Source: Acidobacteriota bacterium | Lineage (GTDB): Bacteria > Acidobacteriota > Aminicenantia > Aminicenantales > Saccharicenantaceae | Length of the DNA: 64,000 bases | Reading direction: 5' to 3' | NCBI GenBank assembly: GCA_039683095.1 | Contig: JBDKSB010000002.1 | Location: 62,001-126,000, forward strand | In this document: positions 10,056 to 19,394 of the stretch, one piece after another | How positions within the stretch are numbered: the stretch's first letter is position 1 | Layout: each line of letters begins with the position of its first letter | Made by a program: the position numbers and the translations under genes | Notes under the pieces: generated by a model | What the model saw: only the letters and a program-made list of their open reading frames with translations | Told to the model about the DNA's origin: nothing | Databases searched by the model: none

Positions 10056-10714
10056 GGCCGTTCGCGGATGATGATGACCGGATAACCTTCGCCGGCCAGC
10101 CGCCGGGCCAGGCTGTCGGCGTCGCCGTCCGCGGCCGGGACCCGGACCCGGAAATAGGCGGCGCGGCCGGTCTCGAACCGGCTGACGGTCACGCCCGGAT
10201 AGGAGGCCTCGAGGCGCCGCTTGATCGCGTAGGCGGCCTCCTGGACCGAGAAGGCCCCGACCTGCACCCAGACCGCCGCGGGCGCCGAAGCGGGCCCGGG
10301 CCCGACCGGGGCCTTGAAGCCGCGCAGGACCTCCAGCCGGACGCGGGCCGTGCCCGGCCCGACCAGGGCCAGGACCCGGGCCGCCGCGTAAGACAGGTCG
10401 ATGATCCGGCCCGGGACGAAAGGCCCGCGGTCGTTGATGCGGACGACGACGGAGCGGTCGTTTTCCAGGTTCGTGACCATGACGTAGGTCCCGAAGGGCA
10501 GGCTGTTGTGGGCCGCGGTCAGGTCGTTCATGTCGAAGACCTCGCGGCTCGAGGTCGGCCGGCCATGGTACTCCGGCCCGTACCACGACGCGAGGCCGGT
10601 TTCGACGCCGGGGACCGCGGCGACCCGGGGACGCGCAGCGCAGGCCGCCAGGCCCAGCAAGACGAGGGCCGCCGCGAGCGCGGCCGCCGGTCCGCCGGGC
10701 CTCCGCTCAGGCAA
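10052..10714 (-). CDS. rlpA: RlpA-like lipoprotein with SPOR domain
   Basis: Septal-ring lytic transglycosylase-like outer-membrane lipoprotein, 220 aa. The signal peptide ends in the lipobox LGLAAC. The double-psi beta-barrel domain follows (ASWYGPEYHGRPTSS, LTAAHNSLPFGT, INDRGPF), and a SPOR peptidoglycan-binding domain ends the protein (VWVQVGAFSVQEAAYAIKRRL). It would bind or cut denuded glycan strands at the septum. The start is a TTG at 10714 that overlaps the stop of the upstream LOG gene by 8 nt; no better start is visible before the signal peptide. It is convergent with the glycosylasparaginase gene. Confidence 0.85.
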   Translation of the reverse strand: MPERRPGGPAAALAAALVLLGLAACAARPRVAAVPGVETGLASWYGPEYHGRPTSSREVFDMNDLTAAHNSLPFGTYVMVTNLENDRSVVVRINDRGPFVPGRIIDLSYAAARVLALVGPGTARVRLEVLRGFKAPVGPGPASAPAAVWVQVGAFSVQEAAYAIKRRLEASYPGVTVSRFETGRAAYFRVRVPAADGDADSLARRLAGEGYPVIIIRERP

Positions 10715-11444
10715 GGCCCGCCGCGAGCTTCTTTTTAAGATAGGCGAAAGCCTCCCGGGGCGTCGAGACGATGTGGAAAAGATCCAGGTCCTCGGCGCAG
10801 ATCGCCCCTTTCTTGACCATGGAGTCGAACTTGATCAGGTCCTGCCAGTAATCCGCGCCGTAGAGGACGAGGGTCATCTCCTTCTTCGAGATCTTGCTCG
10901 TCTGGAGCAGGGTGACGATCTCGAAGAACTCGTCCAGGGTGCCGTAGCCGCCGGGGAAGGCGATGACGGCCTTGGCCTTATAGGTCAGCCAGAACTTGCG
11001 CATGAAAAAATAGTAAAAGGCGAAGGACAGGTCCGGAGAGACGTAGCGGTTCGAGTCCTGCGGCTGGGGCAGGTTGATGTTCATGCCGATCGTCTTTCCG
11101 CCGGCCCGGGCCGCGCCGCGGTTGGCCGCCTCCATGATGCCGGGGCCGGCGCCCGTGCAGACGACGAAGTCCTTGCCCTTCGGCTTCTTGAGACCGATGG
11201 CCCACTTGGCCAGGAGGTAGGCCAGCTCCTCGGCCTCCCAGTAATACTTGTTGAAGGCCGAGGCGGCGTTGGTCGGGTCGGCCTTGGCCGATCCGAGGAA
11301 GAGGATGGTGCTGTTGATCTTGGCCTTGTCCAGGCGGGTCATGGGGCCGAGGTACTCGCTCAGGATGCGGAGCGTCCTGCCTTCCAGGGATTCCAGGAAC
11401 TCGTAATCGTGGAACGACTCTTCGCGGTGCTCTGCTTTCTTCAT
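10707..11444 (-). CDS. LOG-family Rossmann protein (TIGR00730-like)
   Basis: Nucleotide-binding protein of the 'lysine decarboxylase/LOG' family, 245 aa; characterised members hydrolyse nucleoside 5'-monophosphates to base and ribose 5-phosphate. Signatures are CTGAGPGIMEAANRGAA and PGGYGTLDEFFE. It lacks signal peptide and membrane segments. The frame is open to 11567, but the ATG at 11444 has GGAGGAGG upstream and a TAGAAT box at 11480-11485, so that start is used. Overlaps rlpA by 8 nt, indicating a two-gene operon. Confidence 0.85.
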   Translation of the reverse strand: MKKAEHREESFHDYEFLESLEGRTLRILSEYLGPMTRLDKAKINSTILFLGSAKADPTNAASAFNKYYWEAEELAYLLAKWAIGLKKPKGKDFVVCTGAGPGIMEAANRGAARAGGKTIGMNINLPQPQDSNRYVSPDLSFAFYYFFMRKFWLTYKAKAVIAFPGGYGTLDEFFEIVTLLQTSKISKKEMTLVLYGADYWQDLIKFDSMVKKGAICAEDLDLFHIVSTPREAFAYLKKKLAAGLA

Positions 11445-11479
11445 GTTCGACCCGGCCTCCTCCGCCGGGGTTCGAGAGG

Positions 11480-11485
11480 ATTCTA
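11480..11485 (-). promoter_or_regulatory. -10 box of the LOG-rlpA operon
   Basis: TAGAAT on the minus strand, about 35 nt before the ATG at 11444. It leaves a leader of roughly 29 nt that carries GGAGGAGG. Confidence 0.4.
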
Positions 11486-11538
11486 GCAAAATCCTCGGCC
11501 TTCGCTCAAGAGCCGGCCGGCTCCCGCGTTCCGGCGTT

Positions 11539-11567
11539 TTGACTTGGGCCGGGGCGTATGTTATCAA
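11539..11567 (+). promoter_or_regulatory. Promoter of the purine-cyclisation operon
   Basis: TTGACT (11539-11544), exactly 17 bp, TATCAA (11562-11567). A leader of about 15 nt with AAAGGA precedes the ATG at 11589. Confidence 0.55.
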
Positions 11568-11588
11568 TAGGCCCGAAAGGACGTGCTG

Positions 11589-12323
11589 ATGGAAAACCAG
11601 ATGCCCGGTTTGGCGGCCCTCGAGTACCCCGGCAGGCTGATCATGATCGGCTCTCCCGCCGGGGACGGAAAGGCGGCGGTCCTCTACGCCATCACCGGCC
11701 GCTCCCCGTCGAGCCAGGCCCGCAAGCTCGTCGCCCGCGACGGCGGCATCTGGGTCCAGCCGACCGACGAGGCCACGCTCAAGCAGGGCAACGTCGAGCT
11801 TCTAGTCTATCCGGCCGTGCTCTTCGGCCGGGCCGGCCTGGCCGTCTCCAACGGCCGGCAGACCGGCGACGTCCGGGACCGCCTTAGCCCGGGGATCTCG
11901 CCCGTCGCGGCGCTGGCGGCGGCCCTGGCGGCCTGGGACTTCGAACCCGACGCCCCGATCTTCACGCCGCGGATCAGCGGCTGCCTGGCCGGCGGCGCGG
12001 CCGGGTTGAGCGTCCTCCGCCGCGGCCCATCCGGCGAGACCCTGCGGAACTACTTCGAGGTCGGCCTGAAGCCCGGCCAGGGCCGGCTGATCTCCACTTA
12101 CGAAGGGCCGAACGCCGAGCCGCTGCCGGTCTTCGCCGGGGAGCCCCGCTTCCTCGCGCTCCACGGATCGACGGCGGCCGAGACGGCCGAGGCGGCTTAC
12201 CGCGGCCTCGGGCCGTCGCCCGCCGGCAAGGATCTCCGCGTCGCCGTCGCCTGCGTCTATGTCCCGCTCGACGACCCCGGCCGGGCCGAGGTCCACATCA
12301 TCAACCGCCACGAAAGGACGTGA
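11589..12323 (+). CDS. PurO-like IMP cyclohydrolase
   Basis: Protein of 244 aa resembling the PurO-type IMP cyclohydrolase family (Ntn-like fold), which closes FAICAR to IMP, the last step of purine synthesis. Family-like stretches are YPGRLIMIGSPAGDGKAAVLYAITGRS and VSNGRQTGDV. The following gene, 4 bp away, is a stand-alone AICAR transformylase that makes FAICAR, so both final reactions sit in one operon. The ATG at 11589 follows AAAGGACG; a GTG two codons earlier is possible. The assignment rests on motif recall plus context. Confidence 0.78.
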   Translation: MENQMPGLAALEYPGRLIMIGSPAGDGKAAVLYAITGRSPSSQARKLVARDGGIWVQPTDEATLKQGNVELLVYPAVLFGRAGLAVSNGRQTGDVRDRLSPGISPVAALAAALAAWDFEPDAPIFTPRISGCLAGGAAGLSVLRRGPSGETLRNYFEVGLKPGQGRLISTYEGPNAEPLPVFAGEPRFLALHGSTAAETAEAAYRGLGPSPAGKDLRVAVACVYVPLDDPGRAEVHIINRHERT

Positions 12324-12327
12324 TCCG

Positions 12328-13407
12328 ATGAGCAAGCCCGAGCGCACCGTGCGAAGCCAGTACGCGACCAAGGTCCGCGAGGACTTCCCCGACGTTCTCA
12401 AGCTGGGCGAGGACACGTTCGTCAAGAAGTTCCCCATGCGCTACGGCGAGAACCCGGGCTACCCGGCGGCCTTCTACCAGGAGGAGGGCGCGTCCGGGCC
12501 GAACATGGGGCGGCTCGAGATCCTCCAGGAAGGGACCAAGGGCCTGAGCTACATCAACGTCGGGGACATGGACCTGGGCCAGCGCCTGGCCCGCAAGCTC
12601 GCCCAGGTGTTCCCGGGGCGCCAGGCCTGCGTCATCATCAAGCACGAGATGCCTAGCGGCGTCGCCCTTGGCGACGATCCCGTCGGGACCTTCGAGAAGG
12701 CCTGGAAGTGCGACGCCCTATCGAACTTCGGCGGGGTCGACGTCTTCAGCTACAAGGTCACGGCCCCGCTGGCCCGGCTGCTCGTCGAGAGCCCCCGGAA
12801 CGTCGAGGTCGTCTACGCCCCCGACTTCGAGCCCGAGGCCCTCGAGGTGCTGGCCGCGCGCAAGGTCCTCCGGGTGGTCCGCATGGGCGCGCCCCTCGAC
12901 GCGCCATCCGTCGACAACGGGCTCGAGGTCAAGCGGGTGGCCGGCGGGCTGCTCATCCAGAAGCGCTTCGATTCGAAGATCGTCTCGGCCGGCTCGGTCG
13001 ACGTCGTTTCCAGCCGGAAGCCCACGCCGGAGGAGGTCCAGGCGGCCCTTTTCACCTGGACGGTGGCCTGCTTCACCCGGTCGAACGCGGTCATCATCGG
13101 CACCGCGGACAAGACCCACGGCATCGGCTCAGGCCAGCGCAGCCGGATCGACTCGGCCGAGGACGCCGTCCGGCTGTCACGGCGGGGCTACGGCCCGGAG
13201 GGCTGCGTCATGGCCTCCGACGCCTTCATGCCCTTCCCGGACGTCGTCGAGCTGGCCGGGAAGCACGGCATCACGGCCATAATCTACCCCCTGGGCTCGA
13301 TCAGGGACCAGGAGGTCATCGACAAGGCCAACGAGCTCGGGCTGGCCATGATCATCACCCGGAAGCCGGGCGAGCTCGATTCGGAGCGCTGCTTCCTTCA
13401 CCGGTGA
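12328..13407 (+). CDS. Stand-alone AICAR transformylase (PurH C-terminal domain)
   Basis: 359 aa matching only the AICAR formyltransferase half of bifunctional PurH. Recognisable motifs are MRYGENPGYPAAFY, IIKHEMPSGVALG, CDALSNFGGVDVFS, GSGQRSRIDSAEDA and SDAFMPFPDVVELA. It transfers a formyl group from 10-formyl-THF to AICAR. The MGS-like cyclohydrolase domain normally fused at the N-terminus is missing, and the PurO-like gene just upstream (stop and start 4 bp apart) supplies that step. The ATG at 12328 follows GAAAGGACG. Upstream in-frame sequence belongs to the previous gene and is not coding in this frame. Confidence 0.88.
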   Translation: MSKPERTVRSQYATKVREDFPDVLKLGEDTFVKKFPMRYGENPGYPAAFYQEEGASGPNMGRLEILQEGTKGLSYINVGDMDLGQRLARKLAQVFPGRQACVIIKHEMPSGVALGDDPVGTFEKAWKCDALSNFGGVDVFSYKVTAPLARLLVESPRNVEVVYAPDFEPEALEVLAARKVLRVVRMGAPLDAPSVDNGLEVKRVAGGLLIQKRFDSKIVSAGSVDVVSSRKPTPEEVQAALFTWTVACFTRSNAVIIGTADKTHGIGSGQRSRIDSAEDAVRLSRRGYGPEGCVMASDAFMPFPDVVELAGKHGITAIIYPLGSIRDQEVIDKANELGLAMIITRKPGELDSERCFLHR

Positions 13408-13466
13408 GGGGAGCCGGCTCCGATGACGCCGCGGGCTCGGATCGAACGGCCGCGGCCGGGTCCATC

Positions 13467-14879
13467 ATGACAAGATCGCGCATCTCGATCGGCTTCTTCC
13501 TTCTGGCCCTGGCCCTCTTGGCCCCGGCTTCCGCTCAGGCCCCGGCCACCGTTCCCTCAGGCCGGGCCGACGGCTACCGCGCCCTCGTCGACCGGCTGCG
13601 CGAGACCGGCCTGGCCGGGGAGCGGGCCTTCGAGCTGATGACCCGGATCGCCTCGGCCGGCCCCCGGCTGACGGGGTCGGCCGAAGCCGCGGCCGCCGTC
13701 GACATCGCCCGGGACCTGATGGTCGAGCTGGGCCTGTCGCGCGTCCACACGGAGCCCGTCGAAGTGGGTCACTGGGTGCGCGGCCCGGCCGCCTCGGCCG
13801 CCGTCCCCGCCTCGCCGTCCCGTGCCGCCGTCCCTCTGGCCGTCTGCGCCCTCGGCGGCAGCGTGGCCACGCCGCCGAACGGTCTGGCCGCGCCCGTCGT
13901 CGAGGTCGGCTCGCTCGACCAGGTCGACGCGCTCGGGGACGCGGTCAGGGGCAAGATCGTCTTCTATAACCGGGCCATGGATCGCCGCGTCGCCGAGCCC
14001 TTCGCCGCCTACGGCGGGGCCGCGGACCAGCGCGTCGGCGGGGCTTCCCGGGCGGCCCGTCAGGGCGCAGTCGCCGTCCTCGTCCGGTCCTTGACCTTCC
14101 GGCAGGATCATCATCCCCACACGGGCATGCTGCGCTACGATCCCGGCGCCCCCCGCATCCCGGCGGCGGCGATCGCCACGGCGGACGCCGACCGCCTGAG
14201 CCGCCTCGTCCGCGAGGAGAAGGACGTCTCGGTCTCGCTCCGCCTGGACTGCCGGGACCTCGGCCGGGTCCGGTCGGCCAACGTCGTCGGCGAGATCACG
14301 GGCTGGGAGAAGCCCGGGGAGATCGTCCTCCTCGGCGGCCACCTCGACAGCTGGGACCTGTCCGTCGGCGCCCACGACGACGCGGCTGGCTGCGCGGCCG
14401 CCCTCGAGGCCGTCGCCCTCCTGCGCGGCCTCGGCCTCAAGCCGCGCCGGACCATCCGGGCGGTCCTGTTCATGGACGAGGAGTTCGGAGGGACGGGCGG
14501 CCGGGCCTACGCCGCGGCGGCGCTGCGGGCGGGCGAACGGCATATCGTCGCCGCCGAATCGGACCGCGGCGGGTTCGTGCCGGTCGGGCTGGCCGTCGGC
14601 GGGCCCGACGGGAAGGCCCGCAACCGGATCCTGCCCTACGCGGCGCTGTTCGCCCCCTTCGGCGTAACCTCGATCGTCCCCGGCGGGGGAGGCGTCGACG
14701 TTGGACCGCTGGTCGAGAAGGGGGCGGCCCCGGCCGCCGTGCTGGTCGACGCCCATCCCTATTTCGACGTCCACCATTCGGCGCTCGACGTCGTCGCCGG
14801 CGTCAACCCGCGGGAGCTGGAGCTCCAGGCCGTCATCCTGGCCGCGCTGGCCGCCATCCTGGCCGAGGAAGGGGTCTGA
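13467..14879 (+). CDS. Secreted M28 peptidase with PA domain (carboxypeptidase Q-like)
   Basis: Exported di-zinc peptidase, 470 aa. Residues 1-22 are a signal peptide (IGFFLLALALLAPASAQA). A protease-associated (PA) insert lies around residues 120-260. The M28 domain has its metal ligands in order: H in GGHLDSWD, D in AHDDAAG, the catalytic/zinc Glu pair in FMDEEFGG, D in ESDRGGF, and H in DVHHS. It would trim dipeptides or N-terminal residues in the periplasm or outside. Starts 60 bp after the AICAR transformylase and ends 2 bp before the GH57 gene. Confidence 0.9.
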   Translation: MTRSRISIGFFLLALALLAPASAQAPATVPSGRADGYRALVDRLRETGLAGERAFELMTRIASAGPRLTGSAEAAAAVDIARDLMVELGLSRVHTEPVEVGHWVRGPAASAAVPASPSRAAVPLAVCALGGSVATPPNGLAAPVVEVGSLDQVDALGDAVRGKIVFYNRAMDRRVAEPFAAYGGAADQRVGGASRAARQGAVAVLVRSLTFRQDHHPHTGMLRYDPGAPRIPAAAIATADADRLSRLVREEKDVSVSLRLDCRDLGRVRSANVVGEITGWEKPGEIVLLGGHLDSWDLSVGAHDDAAGCAAALEAVALLRGLGLKPRRTIRAVLFMDEEFGGTGGRAYAAAALRAGERHIVAAESDRGGFVPVGLAVGGPDGKARNRILPYAALFAPFGVTSIVPGGGGVDVGPLVEKGAAPAAVLVDAHPYFDVHHSALDVVAGVNPRELELQAVILAALAAILAEEGV

Positions 14880-14881
14880 CC

Positions 14882-16846
14882 ATGGACTTCCTCTTCGCCG
14901 TCCACAACCACCAGCCGGTCGGCAACTTCCCCTCGATCTTCCGGACCGCCTTCGCCGAGTGCTACCGCCCGCTGCTCGAAGGCCTGGCCCGCCATCCGGG
15001 CTTCCGTTTCGCCCTCCATTGCTCGGGGCCCCTCTGGGAATACATGGAGAAGAACGAGCGGGCCTGCTGGGACCTCGTCCGCGAGCTGGCCGGACGGGGC
15101 CAGGTCGAGCTCCTCGGCGGCGGCTTCTACGAACCCGTCCTGTCCATCATCCCCGAGGCCGACCGCCTCGGGCAGATCCGCATGATGAGCGATTTCCTGG
15201 CCGAGAACTTCGGCCGCCGGCCGCGCGGCCTGTGGCTGACCGAGCGGGTCTGGGAGCCGGGCCTGCCCTCGACCCTGGCCGACGCCGGCATCGAGTACAC
15301 CCTGCTCGACGAGGAGCACTTCCATTGCGCCGGCGTCCGCGATCCTGCCGCGACCTACGTCACCGAGGACGAAGGCCGCCGTCTGCGCGTCTTCCCTATC
15401 GACAAGACGCTCCGGTATTACATCCCGTTCCATCCGCTGGAGGACCTGGACGCCTGCTTCGGCCGGATCGGCCGGGCCGGCGGCGCGGCCATCCTGGGCG
15501 ACGACGGCGAGAAGTTCGGCCTCTGGCCGGGGACGCACGCCTGGGTCTACGACCAGGGCTGGCTCGAGCGGTTCCTGTCCTTCATCGAAGCCCGGGGCAT
15601 CCGGATGACGCATTTCTCGGACTATCTCGACGCCCATCCCCCGGCCGGCCGGGTCTACCTCCCGCCCGCGTCCTACGAGGAGATGATGGAGTGGGTCCTC
15701 GAGCCCGACGACCAGGCCGCTTACCGCGCGCTCAGGGACCGGGTCGGGCCGGAGGCCCGCCGCTTCCTCCGCGGCGGCTTCTTCCGCGACTTCTGCCGGA
15801 AATATCCGGAGGCCAACGCCCTCCACAAGCGGATGATCATGGTCTCGCGGCAGGTGCACGCCGCGGGCGACCCGGGCGGCAGCCGCCGCGATCTCTACAA
15901 GGCCCAGTGCAACGACCCCTACTGGCACGGCGTCTTCGGCGGCCTCTATCTGCCCCACCTCCGCGAATCGGCCTATCATCACCTGCTCGAGGCCGAGCGG
16001 GCGACGCCGGACCCGGACGGTTGGCAGGCCGTCGATTACGATTGCGACGGCCGGGACGAGTTCATCTGCCGCGACCGGACCTTCGGCCTGATCGCCAGGC
16101 CCGGGGCGGGCGGAGTGCTGGCCGAGATCGATTATCGCCCCTTGTCGCGGAACCTCTCGGACGTCCTGAGCCGGCGGCGCGAAGCCTATCACCGGGAGCC
16201 GGACGACGCCGGAGCGGGGGAGAAGCGGGCCGCCCGGAGCATCCATGAGATCGGCAAGAAGCTGCCGCCCGAGGCGGCCGAGCTCATGCGCCCCGACCGG
16301 CGCCAGCGCTGCTCGCTGAGGGACCATTTCTTCCTACCCGGGACGACGGCGGACGACTTCCGGCGGGGCGACGACGGGGAGCGGGGGGATTTCGCGGACG
16401 GGGAGTTCGCCGCCGAGGCCGCCGCGGGGCGCCTGACGATGGAGCGCCGGGGCGTCGTCCGGGCCGGCGGCGAGACCGTCCCGGTGGCGGTCCGCAAGAC
16501 CGTCGCCTCCGCCGGCGGCGCCCTCCGCGTCGACATCGAGATCGAGAACCTCGCCGACCGGCCGTTGGCCCTGGTCTACGGGTCCGAGTGGAACATCCTG
16601 GCCTTCCCCCCCGAGCTCGAGCTCCTCGGCCGCGAAGGCTGCGCGCTTTGCGGCGGAAGGCTCCGCTTCGAGCCGGCCGGGGCCGAGGCGGTCTGGTCGT
16701 TCGCCCTGCGGACGCTCTCCCAATCGGAGGGGGGATTTGATATAATCCACCAGGGATACTGTTTCTGTCCGATCTGGACGTTGTCGTGGTCCGGCCAGGG
16801 CTCCCGACGGCTGACCGTCATCCTTGGGGAACGCGATGGCCGATAG
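14882..16846 (+). CDS. GH57 4-alpha-glucanotransferase/alpha-amylase
   Basis: Cytoplasmic GH57 enzyme, 654 aa, of the Thermococcus 4-alpha-glucanotransferase type. It starts with FAVHNHQPVGNF (GH57 region 1). The nucleophile is E121 in WLTERVWEP and the acid/base is in DDGEKFG (207-213). The beta-sandwich half matches DUF1925/DUF1926-like domains (LYKAQCNDPYWHG). It remodels maltodextrins, in keeping with glgC, galT and glgA nearby. It starts 2 bp after the M28 peptidase stop and is separated from glgC by 17 bp. Confidence 0.9.
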   Translation: MDFLFAVHNHQPVGNFPSIFRTAFAECYRPLLEGLARHPGFRFALHCSGPLWEYMEKNERACWDLVRELAGRGQVELLGGGFYEPVLSIIPEADRLGQIRMMSDFLAENFGRRPRGLWLTERVWEPGLPSTLADAGIEYTLLDEEHFHCAGVRDPAATYVTEDEGRRLRVFPIDKTLRYYIPFHPLEDLDACFGRIGRAGGAAILGDDGEKFGLWPGTHAWVYDQGWLERFLSFIEARGIRMTHFSDYLDAHPPAGRVYLPPASYEEMMEWVLEPDDQAAYRALRDRVGPEARRFLRGGFFRDFCRKYPEANALHKRMIMVSRQVHAAGDPGGSRRDLYKAQCNDPYWHGVFGGLYLPHLRESAYHHLLEAERATPDPDGWQAVDYDCDGRDEFICRDRTFGLIARPGAGGVLAEIDYRPLSRNLSDVLSRRREAYHREPDDAGAGEKRAARSIHEIGKKLPPEAAELMRPDRRQRCSLRDHFFLPGTTADDFRRGDDGERGDFADGEFAAEAAAGRLTMERRGVVRAGGETVPVAVRKTVASAGGALRVDIEIENLADRPLALVYGSEWNILAFPPELELLGREGCALCGGRLRFEPAGAEAVWSFALRTLSQSEGGFDIIHQGYCFCPIWTLSWSGQGSRRLTVILGERDGR

Positions 16847-16863
16847 GGAGGTCGTGCGGCCAA

Positions 16864-18048
16864 ATGGAACTGATATCTAGAAAGATCCTGACCATGGTCC
16901 TCTGCGGCGGCAAGGGCGAGCGCCTCTACCCGCTGACGCGCGACCGGGCCAAGCCTTCCGTGCCTTTCCTTGGCTCCTACCGGATCATCGATTTCAGCCT
17001 GTCCAACGCCCTCAATTCCGGCCTGCGCCGGATCGCCCTGCTGACGCAATACAAGTCGCTGTCCCTCGAGCGCCACATCTTCGACGGCTGGAACATCTTC
17101 CATGCCGAGAGCGGGGACTACATCATCTCGCTGCCGGCCCAGGGCCGGGTCGGCGACCACTGGTACGAGGGCACGGCCGACGCCGTCTTCCAGAACATCT
17201 ACTCCATCCAGCAGGAGAACCCCGAGATGGTCCTCGTGCTCTCGGGCGACCACATCTACAGCGCCGACTACCGCCGCCTGCAGCTGTTCGCCGGCCAGGC
17301 CGGGGCCGACGCCGTGATCATGACCCGGACCATTCCCATCGGGGAGGCCTCGCGCTTCGGCGTCATCGGCGTCGACGGCGACCGCCGCATCGTCGAATTC
17401 ATGGAGAAGCCGAAAAAGCCCTTCCCGACGCCCTGGGACCCGGGCCGGAGCCTGATTTCCATGGGCGTCTACCTCTTCCGGACCCCGGTCCTCATCAAGG
17501 CCCTGCTCAGGGACGCCAGGAATCCGGACAGCACCCATGATTTCGGCCGGGACATCATCCCGGCCCTCATCGGGGCCTGCCGCGTCTTCGCCTACACCTT
17601 CGAAGATTATTGGGAGGACATCGGGACGATCGACGCCTACTGGCAGGCCAACATGGCCTTCCTCTCGCCGGCCGCCCCGGCCCTGCTCAGGAACCCGGCC
17701 TGGCCCATCCGGTCCTACCGGCGGCAGCGCCCGCCGACCTTCATCTCCGGAGCGGAGATCGGCGCGTCGATCGTCGGCGACGGCGTCTCTCTCGTGGATT
17801 GCCGGGTCGTCCGCTCGGTCGTTTCCCCGGGCGTCCGCGTCGGGCCGGGGGCCGAGATCGAGGATTCGATCCTGCTCTCGGACGTCGAGGTCCGGCCCGG
17901 CGCCCGCTTGCGGAAGGTCATCGTCGATAAGGCCGCGGTCATCCCCGATGGCTTCTCCGCCGGATTCGACGCCGAGGCGGACGGGCGCACCTTCAAGATC
18001 AGCCGGGCCGGGATCTGCGTCGTGCCCAAAGGCTGGACCAACGGATGA
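16864..18048 (+). CDS. glgC: Glucose-1-phosphate adenylyltransferase
   Basis: Makes ADP-glucose from glucose 1-phosphate and ATP, the committed step of bacterial glycogen synthesis; 394 aa. The nucleotide-binding signature is MVLCGGKGERLYPLTRDRAK, followed by SYRIIDFSLSNALNSG, WYEGTADAV and a VLSGDHIY metal-binding stretch. The C-terminal ~100 residues form the left-handed beta-helix (VGDGVSLVDCRV, IEDSILLSDV). The ATG at 16864 follows GGGAGG 12 nt away. The stop overlaps the start of the histidine kinase by ATGA, so glgC and the kinase are translationally coupled. Confidence 0.93.
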   Translation: MELISRKILTMVLCGGKGERLYPLTRDRAKPSVPFLGSYRIIDFSLSNALNSGLRRIALLTQYKSLSLERHIFDGWNIFHAESGDYIISLPAQGRVGDHWYEGTADAVFQNIYSIQQENPEMVLVLSGDHIYSADYRRLQLFAGQAGADAVIMTRTIPIGEASRFGVIGVDGDRRIVEFMEKPKKPFPTPWDPGRSLISMGVYLFRTPVLIKALLRDARNPDSTHDFGRDIIPALIGACRVFAYTFEDYWEDIGTIDAYWQANMAFLSPAAPALLRNPAWPIRSYRRQRPPTFISGAEIGASIVGDGVSLVDCRVVRSVVSPGVRVGPGAEIEDSILLSDVEVRPGARLRKVIVDKAAVIPDGFSAGFDAEADGRTFKISRAGICVVPKGWTNG

Positions 18049-19394
18049 TCGAGAAGCACAGCCTCCTGTCGCCGGATTTCGACCGCGGCGAGCCGCGCGA
18101 GCTGGCCCTGCTGTCGATCATCTCGCAGAGCCTTTTCCAGCCCTTCTCCCTCGAGGACAACCTGCTCGTCATCATGACCGCGCTGACCTCGGGCTCGGGC
18201 GTCGGCTTCAACCGGGCCATGCTCTTCCTCAAGAAGGGCGATCGCCTAAAGGGGGAGATCTGGCTGGGGCCGCGTTCGGCCGAGGAGGCCGGCGCCATCT
18301 GGGAGGTCCTGTCGACGCCCGGCATCGGCTATGTCGAGATCGTCGAGCACAACCGGGCCCTGGTCAGCCGTAACGAGGACACGCTGAGCGCCCGTCTCAA
18401 GGGGCTCGTCTACGCGGCCGACGACGAGGGCGCGAACGTCCCGGCCGCCGCGGCCGTCCGCAAGGAGATCCTCCACGTCCGGGACGCCTCGAACGACCCC
18501 CTCGTCGACCGCCGCTTCCTCAACGTCATCGGCGTCGAGGAGTTCCTCTGCATCCCTCTCGTCTCCCGCGACGACGTCGTCGGCGAGATCGTCCTCGACA
18601 ACGCCATCACCAGGACCCCGATCCTGCCGTCGGACATAAAGCTGGCCGGCATCTGCGGCCTGCTGGCCGGCAACTACATCTATTCGGCCAACCTCCATCG
18701 CCAGCTGCTCGAGATGGAGAAGATGGCGGCCATGGGCGAGATGGCCATGTTCGTCACCCATCAGCTACGCAACCCCATCGTGGCCATCGGCGGGTTCACC
18801 GATCAGCTGCTCCAGCCGGACGTTTCCGACGAGAAACGCAGCCGCAACCTGACCATCATCAGGGACGAGATCCGCCGGCTCGAGGACATCATCTACCAGA
18901 TGGGCCACTTCCTGAAGGTCAGCATGAAGGAGCCGGTCTACTTCGATCCGGGCCCGGCCATCGGCGCCGTCCTCGACAACCCCGGCCTCCAGGCCCGGGC
19001 CCGGGCCTATGCGATGACCGTCAAGCTGGACCCCTGCCCGCCCGATATCCTCTGCGACCCGACCTCGTTCGGCGAGGTCCTACGCAACCTCCTCGACAAC
19101 TCGTTCGACGCCACGGCCTCCGGCGGGGCCATCTCGGTCCGGGCCTACCGCAAGAGCCCGGTGGCCTTCGTGCTCTCGGTCCGCGACAGCGGCCGGGGCA
19201 TGACCAACCCGGACAAGGAGCATCTGTTCAAGCCCTTCTTCACGACCAAGGAGAAAGGCATGGGCCTCGGCCTGCCCTTCATCAAGCGGGTCATGGACAC
19301 CTGCGGCGGCAAGGTCGAGGTCCAGAGCCGGGTCGGGAAGGGATCCCTCTTCAAGCTCATCTTCCTCAGCCGCGAAAGGGAGTCAAAGCCATGA
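18045..19394 (+). CDS. Soluble GAF-domain sensor histidine kinase
   Basis: Cytoplasmic histidine kinase, 449 aa, no membrane segments. A GAF-like sensor region covers about 20-210. The dimerisation/phosphoacceptor helix has H239 in FVTHQLRNPIVAIGG, and the ATPase domain has the N box NLLDNSFDA, G1 DSGRGM and G2 GMGLGL. The partner is almost certainly the CheY-like regulator encoded next (4-nt overlap). Coupling to glgC upstream suggests it senses an intracellular metabolic signal tied to carbon storage; the ligand is unknown. Confidence 0.88.
   Translation: MIEKHSLLSPDFDRGEPRELALLSIISQSLFQPFSLEDNLLVIMTALTSGSGVGFNRAMLFLKKGDRLKGEIWLGPRSAEEAGAIWEVLSTPGIGYVEIVEHNRALVSRNEDTLSARLKGLVYAADDEGANVPAAAAVRKEILHVRDASNDPLVDRRFLNVIGVEEFLCIPLVSRDDVVGEIVLDNAITRTPILPSDIKLAGICGLLAGNYIYSANLHRQLLEMEKMAAMGEMAMFVTHQLRNPIVAIGGFTDQLLQPDVSDEKRSRNLTIIRDEIRRLEDIIYQMGHFLKVSMKEPVYFDPGPAIGAVLDNPGLQARARAYAMTVKLDPCPPDILCDPTSFGEVLRNLLDNSFDATASGGAISVRAYRKSPVAFVLSVRDSGRGMTNPDKEHLFKPFFTTKEKGMGLGLPFIKRVMDTCGGKVEVQSRVGKGSLFKLIFLSRERESKP

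Noticed and set aside
16741-16746. TATAAT inside the end of the GH57 gene as a glgC promoter
   Set aside because: No -35 match at 16-18 bp and 118 bp from glgC; a perfect hexamer alone within a coding region is weak evidence, so it is not listed as a promoter.
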